Under the pieces are notes generated by a model that worked only from the letters and a program-made list of their open reading frames with translations, made no database searches and was not told the DNA's origin. The position numbers and the translations under genes were made by a program. A DNA stretch of 54,168 nt from Byssochlamys sp. IMV 00236 (lineage: Eukaryota; Ascomycota; Eurotiomycetes; Eurotiales; Thermoascaceae), in the NCBI GenBank assembly GCA_001931875.2, contig MSJH02000760.1, positions 1-54,168 of the forward strand. Direction: 5' to 3'. Of this stretch, positions 33,432 through 45,109 are shown piece by piece; within the stretch, counting starts at the first letter, position 1, and each line of letters begins with the position of its first letter.

Positions 33432-34124
33432 TTAGGCTGATTGAATTACTTCCAAGTTTGGATCTTTCTTATCAAGTTTTGACAATACATATTCTTCTTG
33501 CTTGGACGCATTATTGAGCCAACTGAGATAAGCGTTCCAGAGAATGCCCAAACTGCTAACAAATGGCAATCGATATTGTAGAGGCATCCATTTGAAATTG
33601 ATAAACTGAACTGCTGGCCATACCTCATAATTGGTGATCAATGCCGGTGTATACGCGTCTCTAAATTTCTCTTTCACACCTTCCCACTTGCCTGTCTCTG
33701 CCAACCCCATCACCGTAAAGAAGAGAACGAGACCTAGGGGGGCAAATAACAATTGATCAGTTGCCATACGTTTGATAGCCATCATGTTGGCCGTTCGTGG
33801 AGCAGCATTTTTGGGCACTGGAAAGAACCGATCGAGAAACATGTACCATGTTCCACCCAAAGGCGCAACACAAAAATTGTAAGCTGCAAATCGAAAGGTT
33901 CGAGTCAGATCCCATCGTGGACTGGGTGGCCAAAGATCTTCATGCTCTCTCAATTTTTCGGGTACGATATAAGGTTCGATCTTGCTTGCTTCGTAATAGG
34001 ATATGCTTTGAGCAAGTGTGTCACTGAGTACACCAAGAATACCATTTGTCACACATAATGTCAAAATGGGTCGTTTGTTGTAGGATCGAGTGTAAAAGGC
34101 GTTTAGTGCTCGAAGACGATTCAT
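33432..34124 (-). CDS. Mpv17/PMP22 family membrane protein
   Basis: Single exon, 230 residues. The family comprises four-helix channel-like proteins of the mitochondrial inner membrane (Mpv17, yeast Sym1) or peroxisome (PMP22). Visible signatures are LGGTWYMFLDRFFP, MATDQLLFAPLG, NYEVWPAVQFINFKWMPLQ and WNAYLSWLNN. An insert of about 25 residues with YIVPEKLREHEDLWPPSPRW follows the first helix, making it longer than human MPV17 (176). Its 3' end faces LYS2. Confidence 0.9.
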   Translation of the reverse strand: MNRLRALNAFYTRSYNKRPILTLCVTNGILGVLSDTLAQSISYYEASKIEPYIVPEKLREHEDLWPPSPRWDLTRTFRFAAYNFCVAPLGGTWYMFLDRFFPVPKNAAPRTANMMAIKRMATDQLLFAPLGLVLFFTVMGLAETGKWEGVKEKFRDAYTPALITNYEVWPAVQFINFKWMPLQYRLPFVSSLGILWNAYLSWLNNASKQEEYVLSKLDKKDPNLEVIQSA

Positions 34125-34188
34125 TATAAAGAAAGAAAGAAAGAAAAGAAAAAGAGAAAGGCGTATATTCCATCACTTTTATCGGGAT

Positions 34189-34484
34189 TTAATTTTCTTT
34201 TTCTTTTTTTCTGTTGTCTTGGTTGCAGGCAATAAGGATTTGCGTAAGGGACTATCGAGTAAGGTTGACGTCAATATCACATAGTTGCCCTTTTTTGAAG
34301 GGGGAGGATAAATACTTACGTCAATTGACTTGTAAATGATAAGTGAGCCTATCACATACTTTATGGCAGTAACGGTATTTGGACTTAGATCTATTGTAAT
34401 AGAAAGCTGATGTGGAAATTTGCTGAATTGTTGTAATGCTCTTTGACCGAGATCTAACGTAAGCTTGATATTGGTATCTTCCAT
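34189..34484 (-). CDS. Small hypothetical protein
   Basis: Preferred model: exons 34484-34320 and 34251-34189 give 75 residues. A GTAAGT donor after Asp55 and a TAG acceptor define a 68-nt intron; reading through instead gives 101 residues ending at 34179. The first part (LDLGQRALQQFSKFPHQLSI, then TVTAIKYVIGSLIIYKS) is helix-like and partly hydrophobic; the end is basic. I recognise no family. It is head-to-tail with the Mpv17 gene. Confidence 0.4.
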
Positions 34485-34630
34485 TATTAAAAAAATTATT
34501 AAAAAAAAGAGTGACTTTTTTATAATACAGAAATGGAGATTTTATTTACTAGTTTTGCAGAGTAGAAGCTTTAAATACAAAAAAATATAAATGTATGATA
34601 CAAAAAAAAAATGTTTTTTTTTTTTCCTAG

Positions 34631-35697
34631 TTAACCATAATGATGAGATGCAGGTCTTGAGAATGATTCTCTTAATGTTGGAACACGTTGTCTGATAGCG
34701 CATACTTGAGAAGACAGATTTGGGCTATGAAGAGGAGAGGAAGTGATGGGCAAGGTACCGACAACAGGTGATGTATGGAATTGACTGAATGCTTCTAGCG
34801 CTTCATATTCATCCTGTGTAATATCTATCGCATCTTTCTCAAGGGGTTTTTCGTCTAATTGAATCGTTCTTAATTTTTCTATAGGAGTTTGTAAAGCGTC
34901 AATCGATATACGACGTTTGACATGAAAATCATGATGATGAAAGCTTGGAGGAGAATGCGAGTGTCCGGAATCAGTCGAGACAGTAGAGATGGATGACCGA
35001 CGGGTTTGGTCAAACTCATTGTATTCTTCCTTGATGGGCCATGATGAGCGGTTTCTGGGTACGTTGTACGGCTTTTGGTAGTAATAATGATCATAATTTG
35101 GCAGATGCGAAGGATGATGATGGAATTGAGTCTTGACAGGGGAAGGAGGTAATGAGTAAGGATAAGGAGAGCGGTAGCCCAATGAGCGAACCGGAGTTGA
35201 TATGGATGCTCTACGGTGAGGTAAAGGCAGCGTACGATTGTTCACCATTGAAGAATATTCAAAGGGTGACGCATATAGGTCAGATCGTTGTTGAACCCAA
35301 GGATGTCTCTCCTCTTGCATTTGAATCGGAGATTCGGTAACTGGATCGTCCGTCATTGATGCACGGGCTTTCTTGTTCTTGGAATGATCCTTTACTGCTT
35401 CCGTGGGTGCCGTCTTTTTTCTTTCTTTATCATGGGTCTGTGTATGCTGCATCATGTTATCGAATCGACTAAACATACGTTCACAACCTTCGACAATGCA
35501 CTTGTAAGGTTTCTAAATAACAATTAATATTTACTTTAGAGAAAAAATAAATAAAAAGTTACCTCTCCTGTATGCTTCCTTTCATGCCTTGCTAAATGCT
35601 CACTTCTTGTAAAGACCATGTTACAATCTCCATAGCCAGTACAGCGAAATTGTTTAGGGGCAGATCTTTGTCCGGAATTTCTTCTCTTAGGTGGCAT
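34631..35697 (-). CDS. C2H2 zinc-finger transcription factor
   Basis: Two exons (35697-35563 and 35512-34631) give 338 residues. Two adjacent N-terminal fingers are present. The first (about 19-43) is C-x5-C-x12-H-x3-H with [16 protein letters not shown]. The second (about 49-69) is C-x4-C-x12-H-x3-H with [14 protein letters not shown]. The split in the linker between the fingers (TGE|KPYKC) is the intron position. The rest is Ser/Pro/His-rich with several RRxS sites that could be PKA targets (RRASIS, RRSSIS, KRRISID). Near the C-terminus [15 protein letters not shown] resembles a conserved end of fungal stress/nutrient C2H2 factors. The nearest relatives are likely the Rsv/Rgm1-type factors, but the target genes are unknown. 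Confidence 0.82.
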
Positions 35698-37563
35698 GGT
35701 TAAATTAAATAAATAAAAAAAAGGGTAAAGAAAAAGAAAGAAAGAAAAAGAAATTGCTAAAGTATGGGTTGATCGATTTATATATTGCTTGAGTGAAACC
35801 TAACTTAAAATGCAGGACCGTGTGGCCCAGGGCGAGAAAAAAAAAAAAAAGGTAGCAAAATTTTTGAGCAAAAGAAATTGGACATGTTCCATCTTTCCCT
35901 GTTATTTTAGTGAATGAAGCAGGTGATAAAAATGAAAAAGATGAATTGAGTGCCCCTCTTTCTGCTCTCACTTTGATTCATATTGTCCCTTTATTTCTTT
36001 TTCTCTAAAGTAAATAAAGAGAATAAAATGGAAAAGGATATTATTATTACAATAGGGAATAATGATATCATATTTAGACATTTGTTTAGTTGATCTGAGT
36101 TATTTTGGCAGCTATTGACGTTACAGCCCACTACATGTTTTTGTAACCCTTGTCGGTTGATTGATTGTACCAAGTTTACGAGGTTATCATTCATCCTTTA
36201 CTGTTTTCTACTTTGTACCATGGTTACTCTCTGTAGCTTTGGTTACAAATTGTTTTTTCTGTTCCTTGAACCTGGATAAAAAAAAAATCAAAAGGTAAAA
36301 ATGTTAAAGTAACGAATCTTCCGACTGCCCAGTTAGATTCCATCAAACCATGTGTTGCGATTTTCTGATAGTATACCACCCAATGAATCTCAAATGCTGT
36401 CATCGATTCTGTCATTCTACAACACATAACATGACAGTGTGTAAACAATGAGAAAAAAAATAAACTTTATGCACAAGCTGTCTGTGTTGAAACAATGCCA
36501 TTCAATTGTCCCTTTTTGGTTTGAACAATAAAACATTGTTTATTTACTTTGGACAACGGTTGCCATGTAACTGAATTTAATCAACAAATCACGTTTAGAC
36601 CAAGCTATGTGTAACTAGGATACACAAACAATGAGCTTTCCCTTTTATTATTACAACAATATCATCATGGAAGGAAAGAAAAAATTCAAACTGAAATTCA
36701 AAAATTAGTCTAGACCTTAAAAAGTTACCTGTCAATAGCCGCCAAAAGGGGTTAAGGATAGTAAACTCAAAAAAAAGTTGGGAGAACGTACCGCTGGGAA
36801 TGGAAATAAAAAGAAAGAATAACCTTGATTTATAAACTTTCCAACATGAACAATTCGTTCCCTTGAATCTTTTCGTTTTACTTGTTTTTTCTTTTCAGCC
36901 CTTTAACAAAGTTCCTGTCACACAAGTGAAACTCAGAAAGTCAAATGCATGATCGTATTTTAAGGATTTGCATAAAACATCCTTTTCTCAAAAGCTTTGT
37001 CGAGCCGTTGTAACAAGGACTTTATCATCGGAAAGTAATCATTATTTAAATGCGACCCCTGATTCAAGTCTCAATTATGTCTCTCTCACTCTCTTTGCAG
37101 TATTATTTAAGCAAGGGGGGAAATAAATGATACATAATCTGTGGGGGGGGAGAAAGAGAGAGAGGGGCAGGGGGTTAGTCTCTCTCTTTTTTTTGTCTTT
37201 TGGAACCTGTCAAGTCAGAATGAACCATCATGCACCTTTAATTTTTTTTTTTTCTTAAACTGTAATTTAGACATCTTTCAAATAACAGTTTATCTTTTTT
37301 ACTATTGATAAATGCAACCCCCAAAAAACTGTAAAACCAGGGGTTAATTTTATGAATCCTTTCATGCATCATAATTAAATAACGTGTGGCAGAAAACAAT
37401 AAGTTGATTTATCAATCTGCCCCCTTTTGATTTTTTTTTCCTGGGCTGCAGGACAAGCAAAAGATTTGATCGGGAATTGAAAAAGCTAGTAAAGCAGTTG
37501 TGCGTGTATGCTTGGCTCAAATTATGCTTTGTACCCCTTTTCTTTTTCTTTAAACATTGCAAC
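35698..37563. other. 1.9-kb intergenic region upstream of the sorting nexin
   Basis: The longest spacer in the gene-dense part. It lies between two divergent genes. It contains short A/T and GA-rich tracts and a G-rich stretch at 37143-37174 (G8, G4 and G5 runs). A strong pyrimidine tract and CAG around 36870-36898 precede a 17-codon open stretch, which could be an acceptor of an unrecognised exon. I find no homologous protein sequence in any frame. Confidence 0.45.
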
Positions 37564-39722
37564 ATGCTAGAAGTAATACCAGAGATATACAACCTAATAA
37601 CGGAAGTTGTAGAACAGCCAATGTTATCAGAATTAGTTCATGTCTTTGGCAGCACATTCCTAATCATCTACTCTTTTTTACTTGTCACTGACGGAATCTA
37701 TTTCCTTGCCTCTCTCATCGCAGGCTTTGTCTTGGGTGGGCTTTATTTTAATAATACAGAAGGTAGATTTGTCATACAAGAATATCAAAAGACATTTCAT
37801 GAAGAATTGGCAGTAAGAAAATAGTCCATGCTTTTTTATATGTATTATATATCATTATATTATTATTATTTTAGGATACATCATCAACAGAAAGACTTGA
37901 GCTTCATTATCGCTCGCTTACCCCTGTTATTGATCAACTCCTTGATTATTTCATACGCGACTTTATAGCCAATTGGTGGACGCCACTTAATGTTTACGAG
38001 GACGTTCAATTCGAGAAAATCACAAGAGAAAAATTAAACGGTGCTTGTATGCAGCTAGAAAAGATCCTTATGAATCAGGACAGAAATGATATCGTCATGT
38101 CAACGTTATATGGAGTAGCCAATACATTGATCATTCACATGGTAAGGAGATTCTTTATTAGAAGGAGTCTATATTGATCAAACCTTTTCAAGAGAGAGTG
38201 TAGAGCTTTAGAAGAGTCAGAAATTTCTATAGAGGACTACGTTAGAAGAAATCCACAGTCACCTTTTGCACAGCTCTTATCCAAGCATGAACAGCATCAA
38301 CAACTTCGTGGGCTTAGCCAAACATTATTAAAGAGAGCACTAACAGGCCCCGAAAAGGAGTCCAATTTATTAATATCCTTACTTCGTGAGCTACTGGCTA
38401 CCTTTCTATTTGGCAACATTCTCGATATCCTTAGCGACCCTGACTTTTTGAATTGTTGGATCATTGATCTTTTATCAGATCAAGCATCATCCGAGACAGT
38501 TCAAGCGACAGTATCTGCTGCTCTCGAAACCGTCGTTTCGGAGAAAATAGACGATGATGATGGATTTGAAACAAGACAAGACGACGAACTCGTCAGTTTT
38601 TCACCTGGGCTTGTTCATTTCACCGTCATGGATATCTCGCCACCGCAATCACCAGACCATCCACTAAACAAGAGCCAATTGACCTACATCATCCAGATCG
38701 AACGACCTGCCAACGAGGATACTGTAGGATCGGAAGGTGGTGGATATGTGATCACACGAAGTTACACTGATTTCGAAAGCTTCCACACGATCCTCTCTGC
38801 ACGATACATTCGACGTATAAACAAGATACAGCTCAGGCTTCCATTAGATCCTGCCAAATCCTGGCTAAAGACACAAACGAAAAAGAAGGGCGAAGAAATC
38901 AGTCATGATCTAGAGATATATCTAGATAAGGTTGTGCATGATACCGAATTGGGCAGAGATCCTTTGATTTCTGCCTTTTTGAGAAAAGAAAGACGATCGG
39001 AAGTGATGAACGACGATGTCGTGTCATTTTCAGAAGAGTACAAGGACCAGGTCGTGGCGGCATATGCTCTCTTGACCGATACAAAGCCTCTGTCTAGATC
39101 ACGGTCTCTATTTTCGCGCAACAATTCTCCCAAGATGGAAACCAAGGATGATACCCATTCGATGACAAGTAGTAGTAGTACGACAACAGAAGAAGAAGAA
39201 CAAATCATACCACCCAAAGCACTTAGTTCGATGGACGTAGAGCTCTTGATTGAAACAACGTATGCACTCGTGATTGAGATATTCAATCTAACGCCGTCGA
39301 ATAATAAAGCGTGGATGCGAAGGTCTATTCTGAACATACTGAGGGAAATTGTCCGTCGATCATATACAGAGTTTATTACAGAACAGTATAATGATCTATT
39401 GAATGCGTACATGTCTCCTGATGCCATCATGCTTCGATTGAATCAGCTCGGTCAGCAGCTTTGGCCAGAAGGTCAATGGGTCGTAGGAGAACAAAAGCGG
39501 CCGACAGAGAAGCGTACGGACAAGGATAGAGAAGAAAGTAAACGAAAGGCAAGAATCATGCTGATGAATCGAGTGATACCTAGTACAGTTCGTCAGCTCA
39601 TTGGTGATCAGAACTGTAATACGGCTATGGATCGCATCTGGGCTCGATGCCAAGATCCTGTCCTCAACCGAGTACTCATGCTACAGCTAGTAGAACGTAT
39701 CATAAAGCCCATTCTGGGATAA
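37564..39722 (+). CDS. Sorting nexin with PXA, PX and nexin-C domains
   Basis: Three exons (37564-37812, 37875-38141 and 38199-39722) give 679 residues. The N-terminal hydrophobic hairpin (about 15-65) is followed by a PXA domain (about 84-250, RSLTPVIDQLLDYFIRDFI and NWWTPL). A PX domain (about 309-437) has the phosphoinositide-binding signature ITRSYTDFESFH, and a C-terminal nexin-C region (about 520-679) ends the protein. No RGS domain is seen between PXA and PX, so the layout resembles SNX19 more than SNX13/14/25 or Mdm1. Such proteins bridge ER membranes to endosomes, vacuoles or lipid droplets; this role is inferred. The acceptor of exon 3 lies in an AGAGAG run; 38199 is the one that keeps frame. 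Confidence 0.85.
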
Positions 39723-39832
39723 AGTATATATGTATATCTCTTTTTGTGTGTATGTGTTGTAAATAAATAAAAAAGCCTCTTCTCCCTTTTTTTTTTCCTT
39801 TAATGGTATACATTATAACGCATTTATTTTGA

Positions 39833-40643
39833 TTAAAACCAGTAATAGCGAATAAGAAGAACAAATAAAATAAACGTAGCAATAGCTACAGGTGGACCAT
39901 ACTTTCGATAAAGTGCCTGCAAGTTCAAATGACGCGCCTTATCCTTAAACATCTTGGCACTGTCCTTGAGTTCACCTGATATTGTGCTCATACGATCCAA
40001 ACTATCTCCACGCCACAATAAATCTTCCATATTCTTTGTCATAATACGTGTCACATCCTGCAAGTCTTCGTTCAGTTTGGCCAAATTACTCTGAGTCCTT
40101 GTGTCTTGATAGATTCTCTTTGTCTTTTGCATAAAAGTGTCTGTATTCCTGTTGTATTAGTCAATGATGCATGATTTATTAAGATATAAATACCAAATTT
40201 AACAAATGCATAGGGTCTAAGACCTGGCTTTTCTACTTCATTTCCATAACTCATGTTGAATTCTTTGGCAAGTTCTTCTAAATAGCTGAAGGCGAGCTTA
40301 CGAGGATAAGATTGATCACAAATACAGAGATAACAGACACTTGATTCAATAATATAGCTTTTTGAACAGGGTCAATATGAAGTTTAATATATACATGCAC
40401 GCAACTTACTGAAACACGTATTTGCCTGATTCGATAGAACATCTCGGTTCAGAGTTGGAATTGAGTCTTTTGAATATGGTCTTTGCTTGTTGTTTATAAT
40501 CAGCTAATTCCGTCTCAACCTTTTACATGTTTCATTAGCCCCTTTTGTTCAAAGTATAGTCAATAATTTACCTGCTCATCATCCATACTAGCAGCCAGCG
40601 GAAGACCGTCTGCTACTCTTGCAATAAGCGTAGTCTTGACCAT
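39833..40643 (-). CDS. SEC22: R-SNARE Sec22
   Basis: Four exons (40643-40572, 40519-40410, 40357-40194 and 40140-39833) give 217 residues, the usual length. Sec22 acts in ER-Golgi transport in both directions. A longin domain fills about 1-120 (TLIARVADGLPLAASMDDEQ, then LCICDQSYPRKLAFSYLEEL). The SNARE motif (about 128-188) carries the zero-layer Arg in LLWRGDSLD, and a C-terminal anchor ends RYYWF. Three introns lie in the longin part. Confidence 0.93.
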
Positions 40644-40818
40644 ATTATACAAAAAAAGTAATAAAAAAAATAAAAAAAAAGAAAAGACAGAAGCCAAATA
40701 TTAAAACTAATGTCACTGTGACGTGGCACGCTGAGAAAGAGCGTATCACTCATTCTCACTCTTTCTTTCTCTTTTTTACTCTATTGTAATTTTATTTACA
40801 CACAAATAAAAAGCTATA

Positions 40819-41289
40819 TCAGCATTCAATCCACTTTTTGATAGCAGCTACAGCATCACCTCCATTGGCTCTTAAAGCTGCTTCAGCCTCTGCTTTTGTC
40901 AGTTGCATTTCCTTTACCTATTTACTAAGTTATGTTTTCGTGTTATTCTAAATAGTTTCCGCTTACCAAGAGTTCGACATCAGCTTTATTGACTGCACCG
41001 GTCAAAGGTTTACTTTAAAAACGATTATATTAATTTCTAGTACAAAAGTATTGTTCTCAAACTTACGGTAATGTCTTTTTATGTTCGTTGGCTAATTCCT
41101 GCATTTCAACTAAAGCCTACTCTCAATGTGTTAGTTCAACATTGACTCTTTGATAATTATTACCTTTGTTAGCTTTTCAGCTGTCTTTTGTCTTAGAGCC
41201 AATTCATCATTAACAGCGTCAGTCACTTTCTTGGTATTGTCATGGTCATGGTTACAGTTCGAATGGTCGTGATGGTGATGGTCTGTCAT
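40819..41289 (-). CDS. HYPK-like NatA-associated protein
   Basis: Four exons (41289-41164, 41116-41067, 41012-40967 and 40917-40819) give 106 residues. The C-terminal UBA-like domain (about 60-106) has NKADVELLVKEMQLTKAEAE with ALRANGGDAVAAIKKW, typical of huntingtin-interacting protein K, which binds the N-terminal acetyltransferase NatA at the ribosome. The N-terminus is unusually His-rich (HHHHDH and NHDHDN) and could bind metal. A helix follows (about 28-55). Length is close to human HYPK (129). Confidence 0.8.
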
Positions 41290-41429
41290 GGTTCAAGTGT
41301 AAAAAAAAAAGAGAGAGAGAAAATGTATCCAATAAGAAAAAGGGTGTTATTTTTGCAGGAAAAAGGGGGGTCACAAGCCTCTTGAATTTTTTTTTTCTTT
41401 TGTTTTTTTTTTAATTCTAAACACTAACG

Positions 41430-42938
41430 ATGGGAAAAGCTTCAGTCAAAGCCGGTCGTCCTCAACGCCATGATCCTCTTCATGTTCAACTTGCTGATAT
41501 TCCTGAGCAAGCCTTTGCCAAAAAAGCACCTCGTCAAAAATTCATTGATCGTAATAGCAGATCTGAAGAACCTGATCAAGTAAAGGAAAGCAACATAAAC
41601 TAAAGATTCATTTACTGACAGACAAACAATAGGAATACTTGGACTCCAAATTATCTAAAAAAATCTTAAAGATTGCCAGAGAACAACAAGAGCAAATTGA
41701 TAAAGAACAAGGAGATCAAGACGACGAAGACGAAGAAGAGTAAGAACAAAGAAAACTACTTTTACTATATACTTACATGCTTAGCGTAGTCAAGTCAAAG
41801 AAACCTTTGGTCTGGGATTCCCTGATGATGAAGAAGAGTTTGAAGATGTCGAAGAATATGCTGACTATGAGGAAATCGAAGTAGATGAGGCAGATGCTGA
41901 TATATTGAGCAAGTTTTTGCCCAGTGCACCTCGAGAGAAAAAGTCATTAGCAGACATTATCATGGAAAAGATCAATGAAAAGAATGCTGCTGAGGGATTA
42001 CCAGCAATCGGTAGGTGAATACAATGGAAAGAAAGGAAAGGTAAACTAATATAATTAAAGAGGAGGAAGAACAGCTGACGCCTTCGATGAATCCCAAAGT
42101 GGTTGAAGTCTATACAAAGTAAGTCTAGTACAGTAACCACGGCAACGAGATCTAACATGGTCTATTTAGAGTGGGTCAGTTGTTGAGTCGTTATAAATCA
42201 GGCAAATTACCTAAAGCATTCAAGATTATCCCTTCTTTGAGCAATTGGGAAGAGATCTTATACCTCACCTCACCCGAGACTTGGACACCTCATGCTACCT
42301 ATGAGGCAACTCGTATGTTTGTGTCTAATCTGAAAGTGAAGCCAGTTCAACGATTCTTAAACCTCGTCTTACTTGATCGTGTGCGTGAAGACATTGCGGC
42401 CAATAAGAAGTTAAGCTACCATCTCTACTTGGCATTGAAAAAAGGTCTCTATCGTCCTGCCGCCTTCTTCAAGGGCATCCTCTTCCCTCTCTGTGAATCA
42501 GGCAACTGCACATTAAAGGAAGCCTCCATTCTCGGTAGTGTCCTCTCCAAGGTCTCCATTCCTGTTCTTCACTCCTCTGCTGCTCTTTTGCGTTTAGCCG
42601 AAATGGAATACACTGGTCCCAACTCCATCTTCATTCGTATACTGCTCGATAAGAAATATGCTTTACCTTACAAAGTGGTCGATGCCCTCGTCATGCATTT
42701 TGCTCGATTTGCAAATGATCCTCGAGATATGCCTGTGCTTTGGCATCAATCGATGTTGGTATTCGTTCAACGTTATAAACAAGATTTGGTGGCAGAACAA
42801 AAAGATTTATTATTAGAAGTCCTTCGAAAGAAGCATCATCCTGGTATCTCGCCTGAAGTACGTCGTGAAATCGTTCATTCTGAAGCAAGAGATGATATGT
42901 TGATGGATAGAGATGAAGATATTATGATGATGGATTAA
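41430..42938 (+). CDS. ENP1: Bystin/Enp1, 40S ribosome biogenesis factor
   Basis: Five exons (41430-41579, 41633-41739, 41790-42010, 42061-42118 and 42170-42938) give 434 residues. Enp1 is a stable component of late pre-40S particles, needed for 20S pre-rRNA processing and export. The acidic N-terminal half (QDDEDEEE, then [14 protein letters not shown]) is followed by the bystin domain, with [36 protein letters not shown] and [20 protein letters not shown]. The first three quarters of the domain lie in the last exon. The acidic tail [10 protein letters not shown] ends the protein. The gene converges on the WNK gene with a 162-nt gap. Confidence 0.95.
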
Positions 42939-43100
42939 ACAATCATCTTGTAAAAATAACTGTCACATAGATTATCATTATTACCCTCTCTCTCTCCCTT
43001 TTCTTTTTTCATAGTTCATTTAATACAAAGGATTACACATGTTTTTTTTATTACATATTAAATAGTAGAATGTTGTGTGTGTGTGTATATGTGCTTTTTT

Positions 43101-45109
43101 TTATGACGGAGGAGAATGAATGGCTTGTGGAGGAGATGAAGGAATTTGTGGTGTGTGCTGTGGTTGTGAAAGCTGACTGCTTGCAGCCAATCGTTTACCT
43201 TTTAACATATTTTTTAAAGCTCTCAAAGCGAATACGGTTAAGCCAATACCAGCCCAATCTTCATCATGTAAATCTCGCAAGTCACCAACAGTCATGATGT
43301 CTTGATTCTTTAACTTCTTTGCCCATTCTTGTGCTTTATCCGCTCCTCGGTGTGATGCCAAAGCACAATCTGTGACAAAGACACTGATGTCTGTGTCATC
43401 GGAGTATTCTATAATATGGTTAAGAAATTGCATAAAAGAAACAAGGGAAACTTACCATCCAAGATATGATTCACCAACTTTTCCCGTTCTCGATCTTCTA
43501 TAATAGGTTGTTGTGTTGTTGAATTGGGTTGAATGGATAGATGAGCCAAACTATCAAGCTTAGTGTCTGTTTCGATTTGAGACATTCTTGATTCTTCTAA
43601 TTCCTTTAGCGTACGTATAGCCTCTCTATATTTGTTTTCGGCAGCACGAGCACGGCTTTCGATTGAGTCGCACTTTTGTTCTATTTCTAGCACCTTGTCA
43701 TTAGCTTGAGTTAACTCTGCTCTAGTTCGATCCAGTTCATTTCGAATGTCGCTTTCTCTTCTCCAGACAGATCGCCTGACCTGCTCTGCCTGTTCTGACT
43801 CAGATGGTTTATCGATGTCTCTCAAGATACGATTGATCTCTTTTGTGATATGTTGCTGATATCTCTCCGGCAATACTTGTTCTTCAATCATCTCCCGCAC
43901 CACTTCCTCTGCCGTATCTGTCTCGACATTAAAATCGAATTTGACCGAGAGTTTATCCATGCCTTTGAAAACAACCTGTAGTGTCAGATGAACATTATCA
44001 GGGTCTGCTGCGAGTAAGACAACATCAGGCTCGACGGCCAAAAAAGAATGTTCCAGGATTTCTTGTGCTGACATCCTCTGGTCCTCATTGCTCAAGCAAT
44101 TTTCAATCACGCTGAGTACTTCTGGGTTTTGTACTTTGGAAAGGCAAGCAGGTTTAACTCCCTACAGAAAAGAATAAGATACAGATATTATGTAATTAAT
44201 TATTCACATTACAGCAGACACTTTTTTGTATATTTGAGCTGCGTTTTTGCATTCGCCATAGGGATATTCACCTGTTGCCATCTCTAAAAGACACATACCA
44301 AAGGCATAAATGTCGACTTTTTCGCTATAGCCCTGTTCTTCATACATCTCAGGTGCCATAAACTCTGGTGTGCCAATGAGTGTATATTTTTTACCCAACT
44401 TCATTTCTGCTGTTCCCATGTCCCCAATCTTGACTTCTCCATGGGCTCCATTAATAAAGATGTTGTCACACTTGATGTCTCTGTGAATGATGGGTGGATT
44501 ATGTCCGTGAAGATAAGCCAATCCCTTGAGGATTTGACGAGACCAGCGTTTGATGATTTTTAGATTAGGCAAAGGAACCAATTTTCGTATATATTCTCGC
44601 AGTGTACCAGACGTCATGAGTTCAGTGATAAATACAAACTCGTTATCGCCATACCAAGCGTCATGAAAGGCAATGATGTTTGGATGTCGAACTGATTTCA
44701 GAATTTGTATTTCATGCTCGAGATCTTTGTTGTTGGGGTTCGACATGGCTTGCATTGTGTTCCAAGCGACTTCATATCCTTCTTCACGGTCAATGGCCTT
44801 ATAAACCACTTTATAAGCACCTTTACCAAGTAGTGTGTTCAGACGGACATAGCGTTCGTTGGGTGATATCTCTACGACTTTTTCAGAGTCCCGAGAAGAC
44901 GACTGGTCGATAATTTCGTTGGGTGGGTGTATGCCGTAAGGATTGTCTATTCTAAAGGAAGTGCGGGTTGGATAGTCGTTTGGTATCACTTCGTTATTTT
45001 GAAGTGGTGCATAATAATTTGAATATTCTATTGGCTCGTTTGTATTTTCTGTGCTAAATTTGACATGTAGGTTGTTTGTCGTATTACTATTTTCTTGCTC
45101 TGAAGACAT
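43101..45109 (-). CDS. WNK-type protein kinase with OSR1-C-like and SAM-like C-terminal regions
   Basis: Three exons (45109-44213, 44161-43456 and 43408-43101) give 636 residues. The kinase domain (about 85-345) has the WNK hallmark: lysine in the glycine-rich loop (GKGAYK, Lys100) and none in the strand-3 position (EVAWNTM, Asn117). HRDIKCDN (208-215) is intact, the Mg-binding motif is DMG (230-232) and GTPEFMAPEMYEE with VDIYAFGMCLLEMATGEYPY follows. After it comes an OSR1-C/PF2-like region (about 356-415, VHLTLQVVFKGMDKLSVKFDF), a coiled coil (about 430-510), and at the end EWAKKLKNQDIMTVGDLRDL, which looks SAM-like. WNKs sense chloride and osmotic stress in animals and plants; the fungal role is unknown. 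The start at 45109 omits a hydrophobic in-frame extension. Confidence 0.9.

Noticed and set aside
36224..36448. Minus-strand frame in the 1.9-kb spacer (AFEIHWVVYYQKIATHGLM)
   Set aside because: Looks somewhat protein-like, but no family, no supporting exon and a T-rich end; too weak to call.
36870..36950. Strong pyrimidine tract and CAG followed by a short open stretch
   Set aside because: Resembles a splice acceptor, but no upstream coding exon could be found.
38903..39430. 175-residue minus-strand frame in the sorting nexin
   Set aside because: Antisense shadow of the PX/nexin-C exon.
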